NCBI GenBank assembly: GCA_903828665.1
Contig: CAIKMZ010000127.1
Location: 1-51,982 of the forward strand
Direction of reading: 5' to 3'
DNA from: an uncultured beta proteobacterium
GTDB lineage: Bacteria > Pseudomonadota > Gammaproteobacteria > Burkholderiales > Burkholderiaceae_C
DNA: 51,982 nt
Shown here: in pieces, positions 33,893-42,231 of the stretch
Position numbering within the stretch: the stretch's first letter is position 1
Layout of the letters: every line of letters starts with the position of its first letter
Position numbers and translations under genes: made by a program
Notes under the pieces: generated by a model
Databases searched by the model: none
Told to the model about the DNA's origin: nothing
Seen by the model: only the letters and a program-made list of their open reading frames with translations

Positions 33893-34351
33893 CTACTGGC
33901 TCGTGAACGCGTCGTGGCAGGCCTTGCAGGCATCGCGGGCGGGGCCATAGGCCGCCTTCAGGCTTTCCAGATTGCCGGCTTTCGCGGCTGTGGCCAGCTT
34001 GGCCACTTCGGCCTGCATGCGTTCGGCCAGATCCTTGAATTTGGCCTGTTCCGTCCAGACGGCGGGCTTGGCGTCGGTCGGAGCACCCTTGTCCGTCCCG
34101 GGTCCGAAGGCCTGCCACGGAAGGGCGGACAGCAGCCGGACCAGTTCGGCGCTCTCTGCTGCGACTTTCGGGTCGTAGGCAACGCGACCGTTGACCATGC
34201 CGCCAATCGAACCATAAAAGGCGCGCCCTTGCACTGTCATCACGCCCTGGCGGTACTTGATCGCAGCCTCAGGCGTGCGGAACTGCGCATGGGCCGTAGC
34301 GGCCAGGCCGGCAGTCAGGGTGGCGAGTGTCAACAAGACGAGCTTCTTCAT
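33893..34351 (-). CDS. Class II cytochrome c (cytochrome c')
   Basis: A 152-residue periplasmic protein with a signal peptide (MKKLVLLTLATLTAGLAATAHAQ). A four-helix cytochrome c' domain ends in heme site CKACH (C142, C145, H146) nearly at the C-terminus, as normal for this class. It starts FRTPEAAIKYRQGVMTVQG. ATG 34351 is chosen because AAGGA stands eight bases ahead. Cytochrome c' binds NO and protects denitrifying cells. It is divergent from the cytochrome b561 gene, its possible redox partner. Confidence 0.93.
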   Translation of the reverse strand: MKKLVLLTLATLTAGLAATAHAQFRTPEAAIKYRQGVMTVQGRAFYGSIGGMVNGRVAYDPKVAAESAELVRLLSALPWQAFGPGTDKGAPTDAKPAVWTEQAKFKDLAERMQAEVAKLATAAKAGNLESLKAAYGPARDACKACHDAFTSQ

Positions 34352-34523
34352 CAAAGTAATCCTTAATCTGGATGGATGTGCGCCAAATCATTGGCGTGAC
34401 GGATGGCGCTTGTCTGCCTTCCAAGCGCCTTTGCCTGCGTGCAGGACAAGCTGCAGGCTGCAATTTACACTGGATCGCAATTCCCGTCGCGTTGGACGGT
34501 TCAATCGAGAAAGGTTGGATGGC

Positions 34524-35201
34524 ATGAAGAAGGTTCGGATCTGGGACCTGCCGACCCGTTTGTTTCACTGGGCACTGGCGACCTGCGTGGCCGCTCTGTT
34601 TGTCACGGGCAAGATCGGCGGCGACGCCATGGGCTGGCATTTCAGGGCGGGTTACGCCGTCGCCAGCCTGCTCTTGTTTCGCCTGGTCTGGGGCGTGATC
34701 GGCGGGCGCTGGTCGCGTTTTTCGGCGTTCGTCTATCGTCCGCGATCGATCATGGCGTACTTGCGAGGACAAAGTCCGCCGGAGCACGCGATCGGACACA
34801 ACCCGCTCGGGGCCGCATCGATCTTCGCCATGCTGTTCTTTCTGATGGCACAGGTGAGCAGCGGCATGTTCAGCGAGGACAAGGGGGAAGCCTTCGGACC
34901 GTTGAGCCTGTTCGTGTCGCGCGCCACAGTGCACTGGGTGACGGGCTATCACAAGAATGTCGGGCAACTGGTGCTGATGCTGCTGGTGCTGTTGCATCTG
35001 GCGGCGGTCGCCGCCTACTACCTTGTGAAAAAGAACAATCTGGTCATGCCGATGATTGCTGGCGACAAGTGGTTGCCCGATCGGGTGCCGCCTTCGCGTG
35101 ACAGTGCTGGCAGTCGCCTTGTTGCCGTGACGCTGCTCGTTGCCTGTGCCCTGCTGGTGCGCTGGATCGTCGGACTGGGCGCCGGCATGGAGAACGGGTG
35201 A
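34524..35201 (+). CDS. Cytochrome b561 family di-heme membrane protein
   Basis: A 225-residue membrane protein with four main helices plus a C-terminal anchor. Heme-ligand histidines are in TRLFHWALATC, MGWHFRAGYA, TVHWVTGYHKNVGQLV and LLVLLHLAAVA. The opening KKVRIWDLPTRLFHW is the family signature. The open frame extends 89 codons upstream, but ATG 34524 is preceded by GAAAGGTTGG and fits the family. It likely passes quinol-derived electrons to a periplasmic cytochrome such as the divergent cytochrome c'. Confidence 0.9.
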   Translation: MKKVRIWDLPTRLFHWALATCVAALFVTGKIGGDAMGWHFRAGYAVASLLLFRLVWGVIGGRWSRFSAFVYRPRSIMAYLRGQSPPEHAIGHNPLGAASIFAMLFFLMAQVSSGMFSEDKGEAFGPLSLFVSRATVHWVTGYHKNVGQLVLMLLVLLHLAAVAAYYLVKKNNLVMPMIAGDKWLPDRVPPSRDSAGSRLVAVTLLVACALLVRWIVGLGAGMENG

Positions 35202-35259
35202 CTGTTTTCGTCAGTGCGCGGATCGCAGTCGCTGTAGGCCTGATGTGAGCGCGTCCGGT

Positions 35260-35655
35260 TCAGATTCTTCCGCGCGCGACGCTGGCGCGCTGGCGTACTG
35301 CCGGAACCGGCTGCTCCAGCAACCAGTCCGGCAGCGCCCAGACGTCCATCAGGGCCATGCCATCGCGCGTGTAGTGGATCTCGGTGCCGCTTGCCACGCG
35401 CAGGGCGCCAAGGACGGTCTGCAATACGGAGCGGGCCGCCATCAGGTCCGTGACCGTGATGTCGATGCGGTTGAACGCGATGGCGCGCGAGCCGTCGGCC
35501 CGTTCATCGCCGAGCGAATCACCCCAGCCAATCACGGAGCCGACGCCGTTGCGCTGCAACGCTTGGTCGATCTGCTCTTCGCGGCTGTGAAACGGGTCGG
35601 GCCGATCGGCATCCACCGGGACCTTCACATAGACGAAGAGCGCCGGCGCTTTCAT
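35260..35655 (-). CDS. Conserved hypothetical protein, translationally coupled to GST
   Basis: A 131-residue soluble protein starting at an ATG that overlaps the stop of the GST gene (ATGA). It reads MKAPALFVYVKVPVDADRPDPFHSREEQIDQALQ, then GSVIGWGDSLGDER, SRAIAFNRIDITVTDLMAARSVLQTVL and GTEIHYTRDGMALMDVW. I do not recognise the family. Coupling to the transferase suggests a shared role. The longer open frame in this phase is overlap with the GST gene and is not used. Confidence 0.65.
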   Translation of the reverse strand: MKAPALFVYVKVPVDADRPDPFHSREEQIDQALQRNGVGSVIGWGDSLGDERADGSRAIAFNRIDITVTDLMAARSVLQTVLGALRVASGTEIHYTRDGMALMDVWALPDWLLEQPVPAVRQRASVARGRI

Positions 35656-36296
35656 ACCCACGGCGGCTGCAATTCTTCTCGTGCCAAAACGCGTTGCACG
35701 GCTGGACGGCTCAGGACCCGGTTGAGCCAAGGGCCAATGTGCGTGAAGTCGCGCGCCTTGCGACCTTCGAAATTGCGGGTCCAGCGGCAAAGCATCATGG
35801 CGTACAGGTCGGGCAGGGTGCAGGCATCGCCCAACAGCCAGGGGCCGGCATGGCCGGCCAGTTGCGCGTCGATCTGTTCCAGCAGGAGCAGGACCTTTTG
35901 CCCGGCATGCGCCTTGACCTGTGCCTGCGCGTCGGCGGAGTCGGCCCAGCGCTCGGGATAGAAATAGACGATCAGCGCCTGCTGCAATGTGGTCGACAGC
36001 CAGCTCAGCCACTTGTAGCAGTGCGCCCGTGCCACGGTCCCGACCGGCGGCAGCAGGCCGCAACCCGGGTGGGTGTCGGCCAGATGCAGGCAGATGGCGG
36101 CCGACTCATACAGGACCAGGTCGGCGTCCACCAGCACAGGGATCAGGCCGTTCGGATTGAGCTTGCGGTAGGCCGCGGAATCGAGTTCGCCGCCTTCGCG
36201 GTCAATCTTGACCAATTCAAACGCAACGCCCAATTCCTCCAGAACCATGTGCGGGGCCATGCTGGCCGTGCTGGGCGAGTAGTGCAATCGGATCAT
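35652..36296 (-). CDS. Glutathione S-transferase family protein
   Basis: A 214-residue two-domain GST. The N-terminal thioredoxin fold contains LHYSPSTASMAPHMVLEELGV, the glutathione-binding cis-Pro segment NPNGLIPVLVD and the LYESAAICLHLAD gamma-Glu contact. The C-terminal helical domain has YKWLSWLSTTLQQAL and the capping motif GDACTLPDLYAMML. ATG 36296 is chosen over upstream starts because the protein then begins directly with the first strand. It is coupled to the small hypothetical gene downstream and divergent from the metallo-beta-lactamase-fold gene. Confidence 0.9.
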   Translation of the reverse strand: MIRLHYSPSTASMAPHMVLEELGVAFELVKIDREGGELDSAAYRKLNPNGLIPVLVDADLVLYESAAICLHLADTHPGCGLLPPVGTVARAHCYKWLSWLSTTLQQALIVYFYPERWADSADAQAQVKAHAGQKVLLLLEQIDAQLAGHAGPWLLGDACTLPDLYAMMLCRWTRNFEGRKARDFTHIGPWLNRVLSRPAVQRVLAREELQPPWV

Positions 36297-36409
36297 GCCG
36301 GATTTTCCTTTCGGGTCGGTTGCAGTGTAGTGCCGCCGGACCGAGGCGCGCCGGCTGTGCCGTGCGGCTACCATGGCGTCTGTGTCCGATTCTTGCGAAA
36401 GCCTCATCC

Positions 36410-37480
36410 ATGACCGATACCCTGCAGCCACGAGAGCGGCTTGAGAAGCCAACGCTGATCTATCCGTTCGCGGCCCCGCCCGAAACCGGCAAGGTCATCG
36501 AAATTGCGCCCGGTGTGGTCTGGATGCGCATGCCGCTGCCCTACGTGCTCAACCACATCAACGTCTGGGGCCTGGAAGACGACACCGGCTGGGCCGTGGT
36601 CGACACCGGCATGCGCACTGACGACACCCTGGCGGCCTGGCGCGAGATCTTTGCCAACACCACCGAGCAGCGTCCGCTGACACGCATTCTGGCCACGCAC
36701 ATGCACCCGGACCATATCGGCATGGCGGGCTGGCTCACGCGCAAATTCAATTGCAGGCTGTGGATGACGCAGCTCGAGTACCTGCACTGCCGTGTGCTGA
36801 CCGCAGACACCGGACGCGAAGCGCCCGAGGATGGCGTGCGCTTCTATCGCCAGGCTGGCTGGAGCGACGAGGCGATCGAGAAATACCAGGCGCGCTTCGG
36901 CAACTTCGGCAAGCACATCCACGCCCTGCCCGAGAGCTATCGGCGCATCAAGGACGGCGAAGACATCCGGATCGGCGCGCACAGCTGGCGTGTCATCGTC
37001 GGCACCGGCCACTCACCCGAGCACGCCTGCTTCTACTGTGCCGACCTGAAGCTGCTGATCTCCGGCGACCAGGTCCTGCCGCGCATCTCGTCCAACGTGT
37101 CGGTGCATCCGACCGAGCCCGACGCCAACCCGATGCAGGACTGGCTCGAATCCTTGGCCAAGCTCAAGCGCGAGGTGCCTGATGACGTGCTGGTATTGCC
37201 CGCGCACAACGAGTGCTTTCGCGGCCTGCACGCCCGGCTCGACTACCTCGGCGCCTCGCAGGAACGCACGCTGGACCGGCTGCGCAAGACCCTCAAGGAA
37301 CCGCGGCGCGTGATCGATGTCTTTGCCGCGCTGTTCGGACGCGGTATCGACGCTGCCGACACGAGTCTGCTCAATCTGGCCACCGGTGAGAGCGTGGCCT
37401 GCCTGAATTACCTGCTGCACCGCGGCGAGCTTCGACGCGAACTCGATGCCGCGGGTGTGGCGAGCTACCAGATGCGCTGA
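36410..37480 (+). CDS. Metallo-beta-lactamase fold hydrolase
   Basis: A 356-residue MBL-fold protein. Metal ligands are visible: THMHPDHIGMAG (HxHxDH, about residues 96-102), GTGHSPEHACFY, ISGDQVLPRIS and PAHNECF. A C-terminal helical domain (RLDYLGASQERTLDRLRKTL, AALFGRGIDAADTSLLNLATGESVACLNYLLHRGEL) follows, as in the glyoxalase II-like/LACTB2 group acting on thioesters or polyketides. The start at 36410 is inferred from the conserved body. It is followed by a strong terminator, so it is probably monocistronic. Confidence 0.88.
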   Translation: MTDTLQPRERLEKPTLIYPFAAPPETGKVIEIAPGVVWMRMPLPYVLNHINVWGLEDDTGWAVVDTGMRTDDTLAAWREIFANTTEQRPLTRILATHMHPDHIGMAGWLTRKFNCRLWMTQLEYLHCRVLTADTGREAPEDGVRFYRQAGWSDEAIEKYQARFGNFGKHIHALPESYRRIKDGEDIRIGAHSWRVIVGTGHSPEHACFYCADLKLLISGDQVLPRISSNVSVHPTEPDANPMQDWLESLAKLKREVPDDVLVLPAHNECFRGLHARLDYLGASQERTLDRLRKTLKEPRRVIDVFAALFGRGIDAADTSLLNLATGESVACLNYLLHRGELRRELDAAGVASYQMR

Positions 37481-37483
37481 TTG

Positions 37484-37524
37484 ACGAAGCAAGAGACCGG
37501 CTCGGTGCCGGTCTCTTGCTTCGT
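37484..37524 (+). terminator. Intrinsic terminator
   Basis: An exact 18-base inverted repeat (arms 37484-37501 and 37507-37524, loop TCGGT) begins three bases after the MBL gene stop and ends in CGTTTCGTC. The stem is long and perfect. The downstream U-tract is short, so the hairpin alone may be responsible for stopping or for 3'-end protection. Confidence 0.85.
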
Positions 37525-37560
37525 TTCGTCCTAGATGACGCGTGGGGTTCTTGAGATCGC

Positions 37561-37590
37561 TTGACAATGCGAATGACTCTCATTATCATT
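37561..37590 (+). promoter_or_regulatory. Promoter overlapped by a Fur-like box
   Basis: TTGACA (37561-37566) and TATCAT (37584-37589) are spaced by 17 bases, close to the sigma-70 ideal. GAATGACTCTCATTATCATT (37571-37590) matches the GATAATGATAATC-type Fur operator in reverse reading and covers the spacer and -10. The predicted start of transcription, near 37596, supports translation from the ATG at 37632. Iron repression of the following three genes is the clear prediction. Confidence 0.8.
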
Positions 37591-37631
37591 CAGCCATGTC
37601 TTCTGCAATCCACCCACCGGAGCCTGCCACC

Positions 37632-37967
37632 ATGACCCGACTGCGTTTCCTTGTCCTGACCCTGCTGTCCGCCAGCGTGATGGCCGTAAGCGCCCTGGCC
37701 GCCGAGCCGCAGGTGCTGCTCGTGATCAAGAACCACCAGTTCGCGCCGGCCGAGTTGAAGGTGCCGGCCGGGCAGCGTGTGAAGCTGCTGGTCCACAATC
37801 AGGACACGACGCCCGAAGAATTCGAGAGCCACGACCTGAACCGCGAGAAGGTCATACCGGCGGGTTCGACCGCGACGATCTTCATCGGACCGCTCAAGCC
37901 GGGGCGCTACAGCTTCGTCGGCGAGTTTCATGAGACGTCGGCCAAGGGCGTTGTCATCGCGGAATGA
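37632..37967 (+). CDS. Periplasmic cupredoxin-domain protein of iron uptake operon
   Basis: A 111-residue protein with a signal peptide (MTRLRFLVLTLLSASVMAVSALAA) and a single cupredoxin_1/EfeO N-domain-like fold: VLLVIKNHQFAPAELKVPAGQRVKLLVHNQDTTPEEFESHDLNREKVI and GRYSFVGEFHETSAKGVV. Met/Cys copper ligands of blue copper proteins are not obvious, while His and Glu residues are plentiful, consistent with metal capture. GGAG is nine bases before this ATG. It is 28 bases before the FTR1 gene and likely hands oxidised iron to the permease. Confidence 0.85.
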   Translation: MTRLRFLVLTLLSASVMAVSALAAEPQVLLVIKNHQFAPAELKVPAGQRVKLLVHNQDTTPEEFESHDLNREKVIPAGSTATIFIGPLKPGRYSFVGEFHETSAKGVVIAE

Positions 37968-37995
37968 CGCATCCAACGCGCCTATCGGAGTCCTC

Positions 37996-38820
37996 ATGCT
38001 CGGTGTTGCCATCATTGTCTTTCGCGAAACGCTGGAAGCGGCCCTGTTCGTCGGCATCATCGCGGCGGCCACGCGCCGTTTGCACGGACGCAGCGCCTGG
38101 CTGGGCGCGGGCGTTGTTCTCGGCGCGGCCGGCGCCCTGATCCTGGCCGCTGCCGCCGGGCACATCAGCGCCTGGGCCGATGGCGTCGGGCAGGATCTGG
38201 TCAATGCCGCCATCCTGGGCGTCGCTCTCGTCATGCTGATCTGGCATTGCGTCTGGGTGTCGAACCAGGGTGCGCAAGCCGCGGCCGATGCACGCGCGCT
38301 GGGCAGCGCCTTCGGGCGCGGCCGGCGCAAGCCGTGGGCGCTGCTCGTGGTCGTTGCCCTGTCGGTCTTGCGCGAAGGGGCGGAGACCGTCCTGTTTGTT
38401 GCGGGCTATGCCAGCGGGTCCGATCAGGGAAGCACACTGGCCGGCGCGCTCGTGGGTGTTGCGGGCGGCACCGCAGTGGGCTTGCTGCTTTATGCAGGCC
38501 TTGCGCGCGTGCCGGTGCGTCAGATGTTTGCCGTCACCAATGGGCTGGTTCAGCTGTTTGCGGCGTCCATCGCCAGCCAGTTGGCGCGCGCTCTGGCGCA
38601 GGCCGGCCTGTTCAATGCATGGGGACAGACCCTGTGGGACAGCTCGGGCTGGCTCCGCATGGACTCGCCCGTGGGCACGCTGGCCCATGCGCTGGCCGGC
38701 TACGAGGCGCAGCCGACCGGTCTGCAGCTTGCGTTCTATGCGCTGACCCTGCTCCTGCTGCTCGGCGGCACGCGCTGGGTCAAGGCGCAGCAGCGCGCGC
38801 CGGTCGGCCCGGTCAGTTGA
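37996..38820 (+). CDS. FTR1 family iron permease
   Basis: A 274-residue permease with about seven helices and both REXXE iron motifs: RETLE at residues 10-14 (IVFRETLEAALFVG) and REGAE (LSVLREGAETVLFVAG) in the fourth helix. Family members take up ferric or ferrous iron with an oxidising partner. It begins with an ATG 28 bases after the cupredoxin stop, with GGAG upstream. The Fur-like promoter at 37561 would place it under iron control. Confidence 0.93.
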   Translation: MLGVAIIVFRETLEAALFVGIIAAATRRLHGRSAWLGAGVVLGAAGALILAAAAGHISAWADGVGQDLVNAAILGVALVMLIWHCVWVSNQGAQAAADARALGSAFGRGRRKPWALLVVVALSVLREGAETVLFVAGYASGSDQGSTLAGALVGVAGGTAVGLLLYAGLARVPVRQMFAVTNGLVQLFAASIASQLARALAQAGLFNAWGQTLWDSSGWLRMDSPVGTLAHALAGYEAQPTGLQLAFYALTLLLLLGGTRWVKAQQRAPVGPVS

Positions 38821-38876
38821 GCGCAGCGGCAAGCCCACCGTTCATTCATCCCTGTTTCTTCCGGAGTCGATCCATC

Positions 38877-39632
38877 ATGCAAACCGCAATCAAGGCGGGG
38901 GCAGGCGTTCTGCTGTGCCTCGTCATTTCACTGCCGCTTCTTTCCGTGGCGCACGCCGGACCCAACGACGCGGTCAACAGCCCGATCGTCGAAGAGGGCG
39001 AAAAGGAAATCGGCTTCCAGTTCGGCACATCGAGGGCGCGCGGCGGCACTCGCGAAAGCGCACTCTCGATCGGTTTGGCCTATGGCATGAATGCCTGGTG
39101 GTCGACGGAGTTGACGGCCGCGGCCAACCGCCATACCCCCGACGGCTGGCGCTTCGACGCCTTCGAGTGGGAGAACAAGTTTCAGCTGACCGAGACCGGC
39201 AAGTACCCGGTCGATGTCGGTGTGGTTCTTGAAGTCGAGCGTCCTGCTGATCGTGCTGAAGGCTGGGAACTGCACTTCGGCCCCCTGTTCCAGATGGAGT
39301 TCACGCCGCGCCTGGTGGCCAATCTGAATCTGCTGCTGGGCCGGCATATCGCCGCGGACAAGCCCGGGTCAACCGAACTGGACTATCAATGGCAGCTGCG
39401 TTACCGCTGGAAGCCCGAACTGGAACTGGGCGCTCAGGGCTTCGGCAGCCTCGGGCCATGGCGTGACTGGCTGCCATTTGACCAGCAGTTGCATCAGGCC
39501 GGCCCGGCGGTCTTCGGCAAGCTGCCGCTGGGCGGACACCAGGCCCTTGTCTACAACGCGGCCTGGCTGTTGGGTGCCAACAGCAATACGCCGGGCCACA
39601 CGCTGCGGCTGCAACTGGAATACGAATACTGA
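38877..39632 (+). CDS. Outer-membrane/exported beta-rich protein of iron operon
   Basis: A 251-residue exported protein with a signal peptide (ending LLSVAHAG). Its mature part is dominated by alternating strands ending in aromatic residues (LSIGLAYGMNAWWSTELTAAA, WENKFQLTETGKYPVDVGVVLEVE, ELDYQWQLRYRWKPELELGAQGFG). It ends LRLQLEYEY, a classic barrel-closing C-terminus with a terminal aromatic. It is the third gene behind the Fur-type promoter. It likely forms a small outer-membrane barrel; transport function is inferred. Confidence 0.75.
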   Translation: MQTAIKAGAGVLLCLVISLPLLSVAHAGPNDAVNSPIVEEGEKEIGFQFGTSRARGGTRESALSIGLAYGMNAWWSTELTAAANRHTPDGWRFDAFEWENKFQLTETGKYPVDVGVVLEVERPADRAEGWELHFGPLFQMEFTPRLVANLNLLLGRHIAADKPGSTELDYQWQLRYRWKPELELGAQGFGSLGPWRDWLPFDQQLHQAGPAVFGKLPLGGHQALVYNAAWLLGANSNTPGHTLRLQLEYEY

Positions 39633-39688
39633 ATGCTGGCGCCAATGCCGCCAATCACGCGTCTGATGGTTGCGCCGTCAGCGGCACT

Positions 39689-42019
39689 TCAGCCGCGCTG
39701 AAGCCTTGCTTCGAACACCTCGATCGGCACCGGCCGGCCAAACAGATAGCCCTGGTAGCTGTGGCATCCCAGACGGGCCAGGAATTCGCGCTGCAGTTCG
39801 GTTTCCACGCCTTCGGCGATGACGCTCAGCCCCAGGCTGTCGGCCAGGGCCAGCACCATCCTGGCAATCGCCGCGTCATTGGCATCGTGCAGGATGTCGC
39901 GCACGAAGCCCTGGTCGATCTTGAGCTGATCGAGCGGCAGGCGCTTCAGGTAGGAGAGAGACGAGTAGCCGGTGCCGAAGTCGTCCAGCGCGAAGCCGAC
40001 GCCTTTGCCCTTGAGGACGGTCATCTTGGCGATGACGCCCTCGACGTCGGCGATCAGCACGCTCTCGGTCAGTTCCAGCTTGAGTCGCTGCGGATCGGCG
40101 CCGGTGCGCGCCAGCACGGCCAGCACCTCGTCGACAAAATCATCCTGATGAAATTGCCGGGCGCTGACATTGACGCTCATGGTCAGGTGCGCCATCCCGG
40201 GCTGGCCGGCCCAGCGTGTCAGTTGCGCGCAGGCCGCTTCCAGGACCCAGTGTCCGAGGGGCAGGATCAAGCCGGTTTCCTCGGCCATCGGGATGAATTC
40301 GGCGGGCGGCACCAGACCGCGCAGCGGGTGCTCCCAGCGCAGCAGCGCCTCGGCACCCACAGTCCGGTTTGGTTCTTCGATCTGTGCCTGGTAGTGCAGC
40401 AGGAACTGCTCGTTGCTCACGGCATGGCGCAGATCGGCCTCCATCGCTGCGCGCGCTGAAACGATGGCCTGCATCTGGGTGTCGAAGAATCGCAAGGTGT
40501 TGCGCCCGGCGGTCTTGGCCTGATACATCGCCAGATCGGCGCGCTTGAGCGGCTCGTCGATGTTTTCGTGCTGGTCGCCCAGAAAGGTCACGCCGATGCT
40601 CGCTGTGCTGTGATAGCTCGTCCCGGAAAGTTGGTACGGTTCAGCGATGGCGGCCAGGATGATTTCGCCGACGGCCTTGGCTTCGGTCGCGGCCTCCAGC
40701 GGATTGTTGTCGAGGTCACCCAGCATCACGACGAACTCGTCGCCACCGAGTCGGGCCACGGTGTCGCCCTCGCGCACGCAGGCCGACAGGCGGCTCGCCA
40801 CCTGCTGCAGCAGCAGATCGCCCTGGTAATGCCCCTGCGTATCGTTGAGCGTCTTGAAGTTGTCCAGGTCGACGAACAGGAGCGCCACCTTGCGGCGGTG
40901 CCGGGATCCGCCAGACAGGGCCAGGCCAAGGCGGTCCATCAACAACCGGCGGTTCGGCAGGCGCGTCAAAGGGTCATAGAAAGCCAGGTTCCTGATTTCA
41001 TCCTCGGCGCTCTTGCGCGACGTGATATCGCTGAACGTGGCGACGTAATGCGTCGTCAGTCCCGACTGATCCTTGACGGCGGTGACGGTCAGCCATTCGG
41101 GGTACACATCGCCGTTCTTGCGTCGGTTCCAGATTTCGCCCTGCCAGGATCCGCGCCCCTTGATTTCTTCCCACATGACGGCATAAAAAGCTGCATCGTG
41201 CCGGCCGGAACTGAGCATGCGGGGGGTCTGTCCGACCGCTTCGTGTGCGCCGTAGCCGGTGATGTCGGTGAAGGCCTGGTTCACGCGCAGGATCACCCGA
41301 TTCTCGTTCGTGACCATCATGCCGAGCTGCGACTCGAAGGCGGTGGCGGCGATCCGGAGCTCCTCCTCGGCCTGCTTGCGTCCGGTGATGTCGCGTGAAA
41401 TCCCGAACAGGCCGAAGACACGGTCTTCGCTGTCGCGCAGCGGCCCCTTGGTGGCGAGATAGATGCGCTGGCCGTCGACGGTCTGGACAAGCTCCTCATA
41501 AGTTCTTGCCACGTTCGACTCCAGCATCTGGCGATCATTGTCGCGAAGTCGTTGCGCCTGTTTGGGCGGAAACAGTGCCGTGTCGTCAAAACCGAGGACT
41601 TGCGCCCTGGCCTTGCCGGTGACCCGCTCGGCCGCCTCATTGAACAGCAGATAGCGCCCGTCGAGGTCCTTGACAAAGATGACATCGGCGGAGTTGTGAA
41701 TGATGGCTGCCAGCAACTGCTGGTTCTTGTTGCTTTCAGCCTGTGCTTCATGCTCGCGCCGGGACAGGCTCAGCACGTGGTTCAGGAGGCGCTGAATGAG
41801 GCCAAACAGCAGCAGTGAGGTGACGCCGACAAACAGCCAGCCTTTGACCGTGCTGAAAAAGCCAATCTGCGAAGGGTCGTTCACCAGCCAGACCAGGACA
41901 CCGTCCGACAGCAGTATCCACAAGCCGGCAAACACCGCATAAATCAGAACGATGCGTCCCGCTGCACGCGGTGTCCACCCGCCCCCTGGCTTGCTGCTCT
42001 TGTCCGTCCCGGAATTCAT
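39689..42019 (-). CDS. PAS-PAS-GGDEF-EAL cyclic-di-GMP enzyme
   Basis: A 776-residue membrane signalling protein. Two helices near the N-terminus (VLIYAVFAGLWILLSDGVLV and WLFVGVTSLLLFGLIQ) are followed by two PAS domains (ADVIFVKDLDGRYLLFNEAAERVTG; ENRVILRVNQAFTDITGYG). A GGDEF domain has an intact RLGGDEFV and an inhibitory-site REGD five residues before it. An EAL domain has EALLRW, NVSARQF and DDFGTGYSSL. Both domains look catalytically competent. ATG 42019 is used; an upstream ATG at 42097 would add 26 residues. It is divergent from serA. The stimulus read by the PAS domains is unknown. Confidence 0.93.
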   Translation of the reverse strand: MNSGTDKSSKPGGGWTPRAAGRIVLIYAVFAGLWILLSDGVLVWLVNDPSQIGFFSTVKGWLFVGVTSLLLFGLIQRLLNHVLSLSRREHEAQAESNKNQQLLAAIIHNSADVIFVKDLDGRYLLFNEAAERVTGKARAQVLGFDDTALFPPKQAQRLRDNDRQMLESNVARTYEELVQTVDGQRIYLATKGPLRDSEDRVFGLFGISRDITGRKQAEEELRIAATAFESQLGMMVTNENRVILRVNQAFTDITGYGAHEAVGQTPRMLSSGRHDAAFYAVMWEEIKGRGSWQGEIWNRRKNGDVYPEWLTVTAVKDQSGLTTHYVATFSDITSRKSAEDEIRNLAFYDPLTRLPNRRLLMDRLGLALSGGSRHRRKVALLFVDLDNFKTLNDTQGHYQGDLLLQQVASRLSACVREGDTVARLGGDEFVVMLGDLDNNPLEAATEAKAVGEIILAAIAEPYQLSGTSYHSTASIGVTFLGDQHENIDEPLKRADLAMYQAKTAGRNTLRFFDTQMQAIVSARAAMEADLRHAVSNEQFLLHYQAQIEEPNRTVGAEALLRWEHPLRGLVPPAEFIPMAEETGLILPLGHWVLEAACAQLTRWAGQPGMAHLTMSVNVSARQFHQDDFVDEVLAVLARTGADPQRLKLELTESVLIADVEGVIAKMTVLKGKGVGFALDDFGTGYSSLSYLKRLPLDQLKIDQGFVRDILHDANDAAIARMVLALADSLGLSVIAEGVETELQREFLARLGCHSYQGYLFGRPVPIEVFEARLQRG

Positions 42020-42179
42020 GGTTTCAAATTGCTTCGGCTGCGGCCGGTTGCGAAGGTCATTCGGATTAAGGCAGGGTTGCTGATGGTCTGCTCGCATTAG
42101 ACCTCAAGCCAATCCCATGCGCTCGCTGCAAGCACTGATGAAAGGGTTATGCGAGCCGGCGCCAGCGCGCGTCGATCAA

Positions 42180-42198
42180 GCTGACTACATTAGTCAGC
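42180..42198. promoter_or_regulatory. Perfect dyad upstream of serA
   Basis: GCTGACTA (42180-42187) and TAGTCAGC (42191-42198) form an exact eight-base inverted repeat around CAT, 33 bases before the serA start used here. It may be an operator or a leader hairpin. No matching known regulator is identifiable. Confidence 0.55.
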
Positions 42199-42231
42199 CA
42201 TACCCTCATGGCTTTCAAAGGCCTGCCAGAC

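Noticed and set aside
35656..36063. N-terminal extension of the small coupled protein
   Set aside because: It would overlap the GST gene in another frame; the ATGA start at 35655 gives a coherent product.
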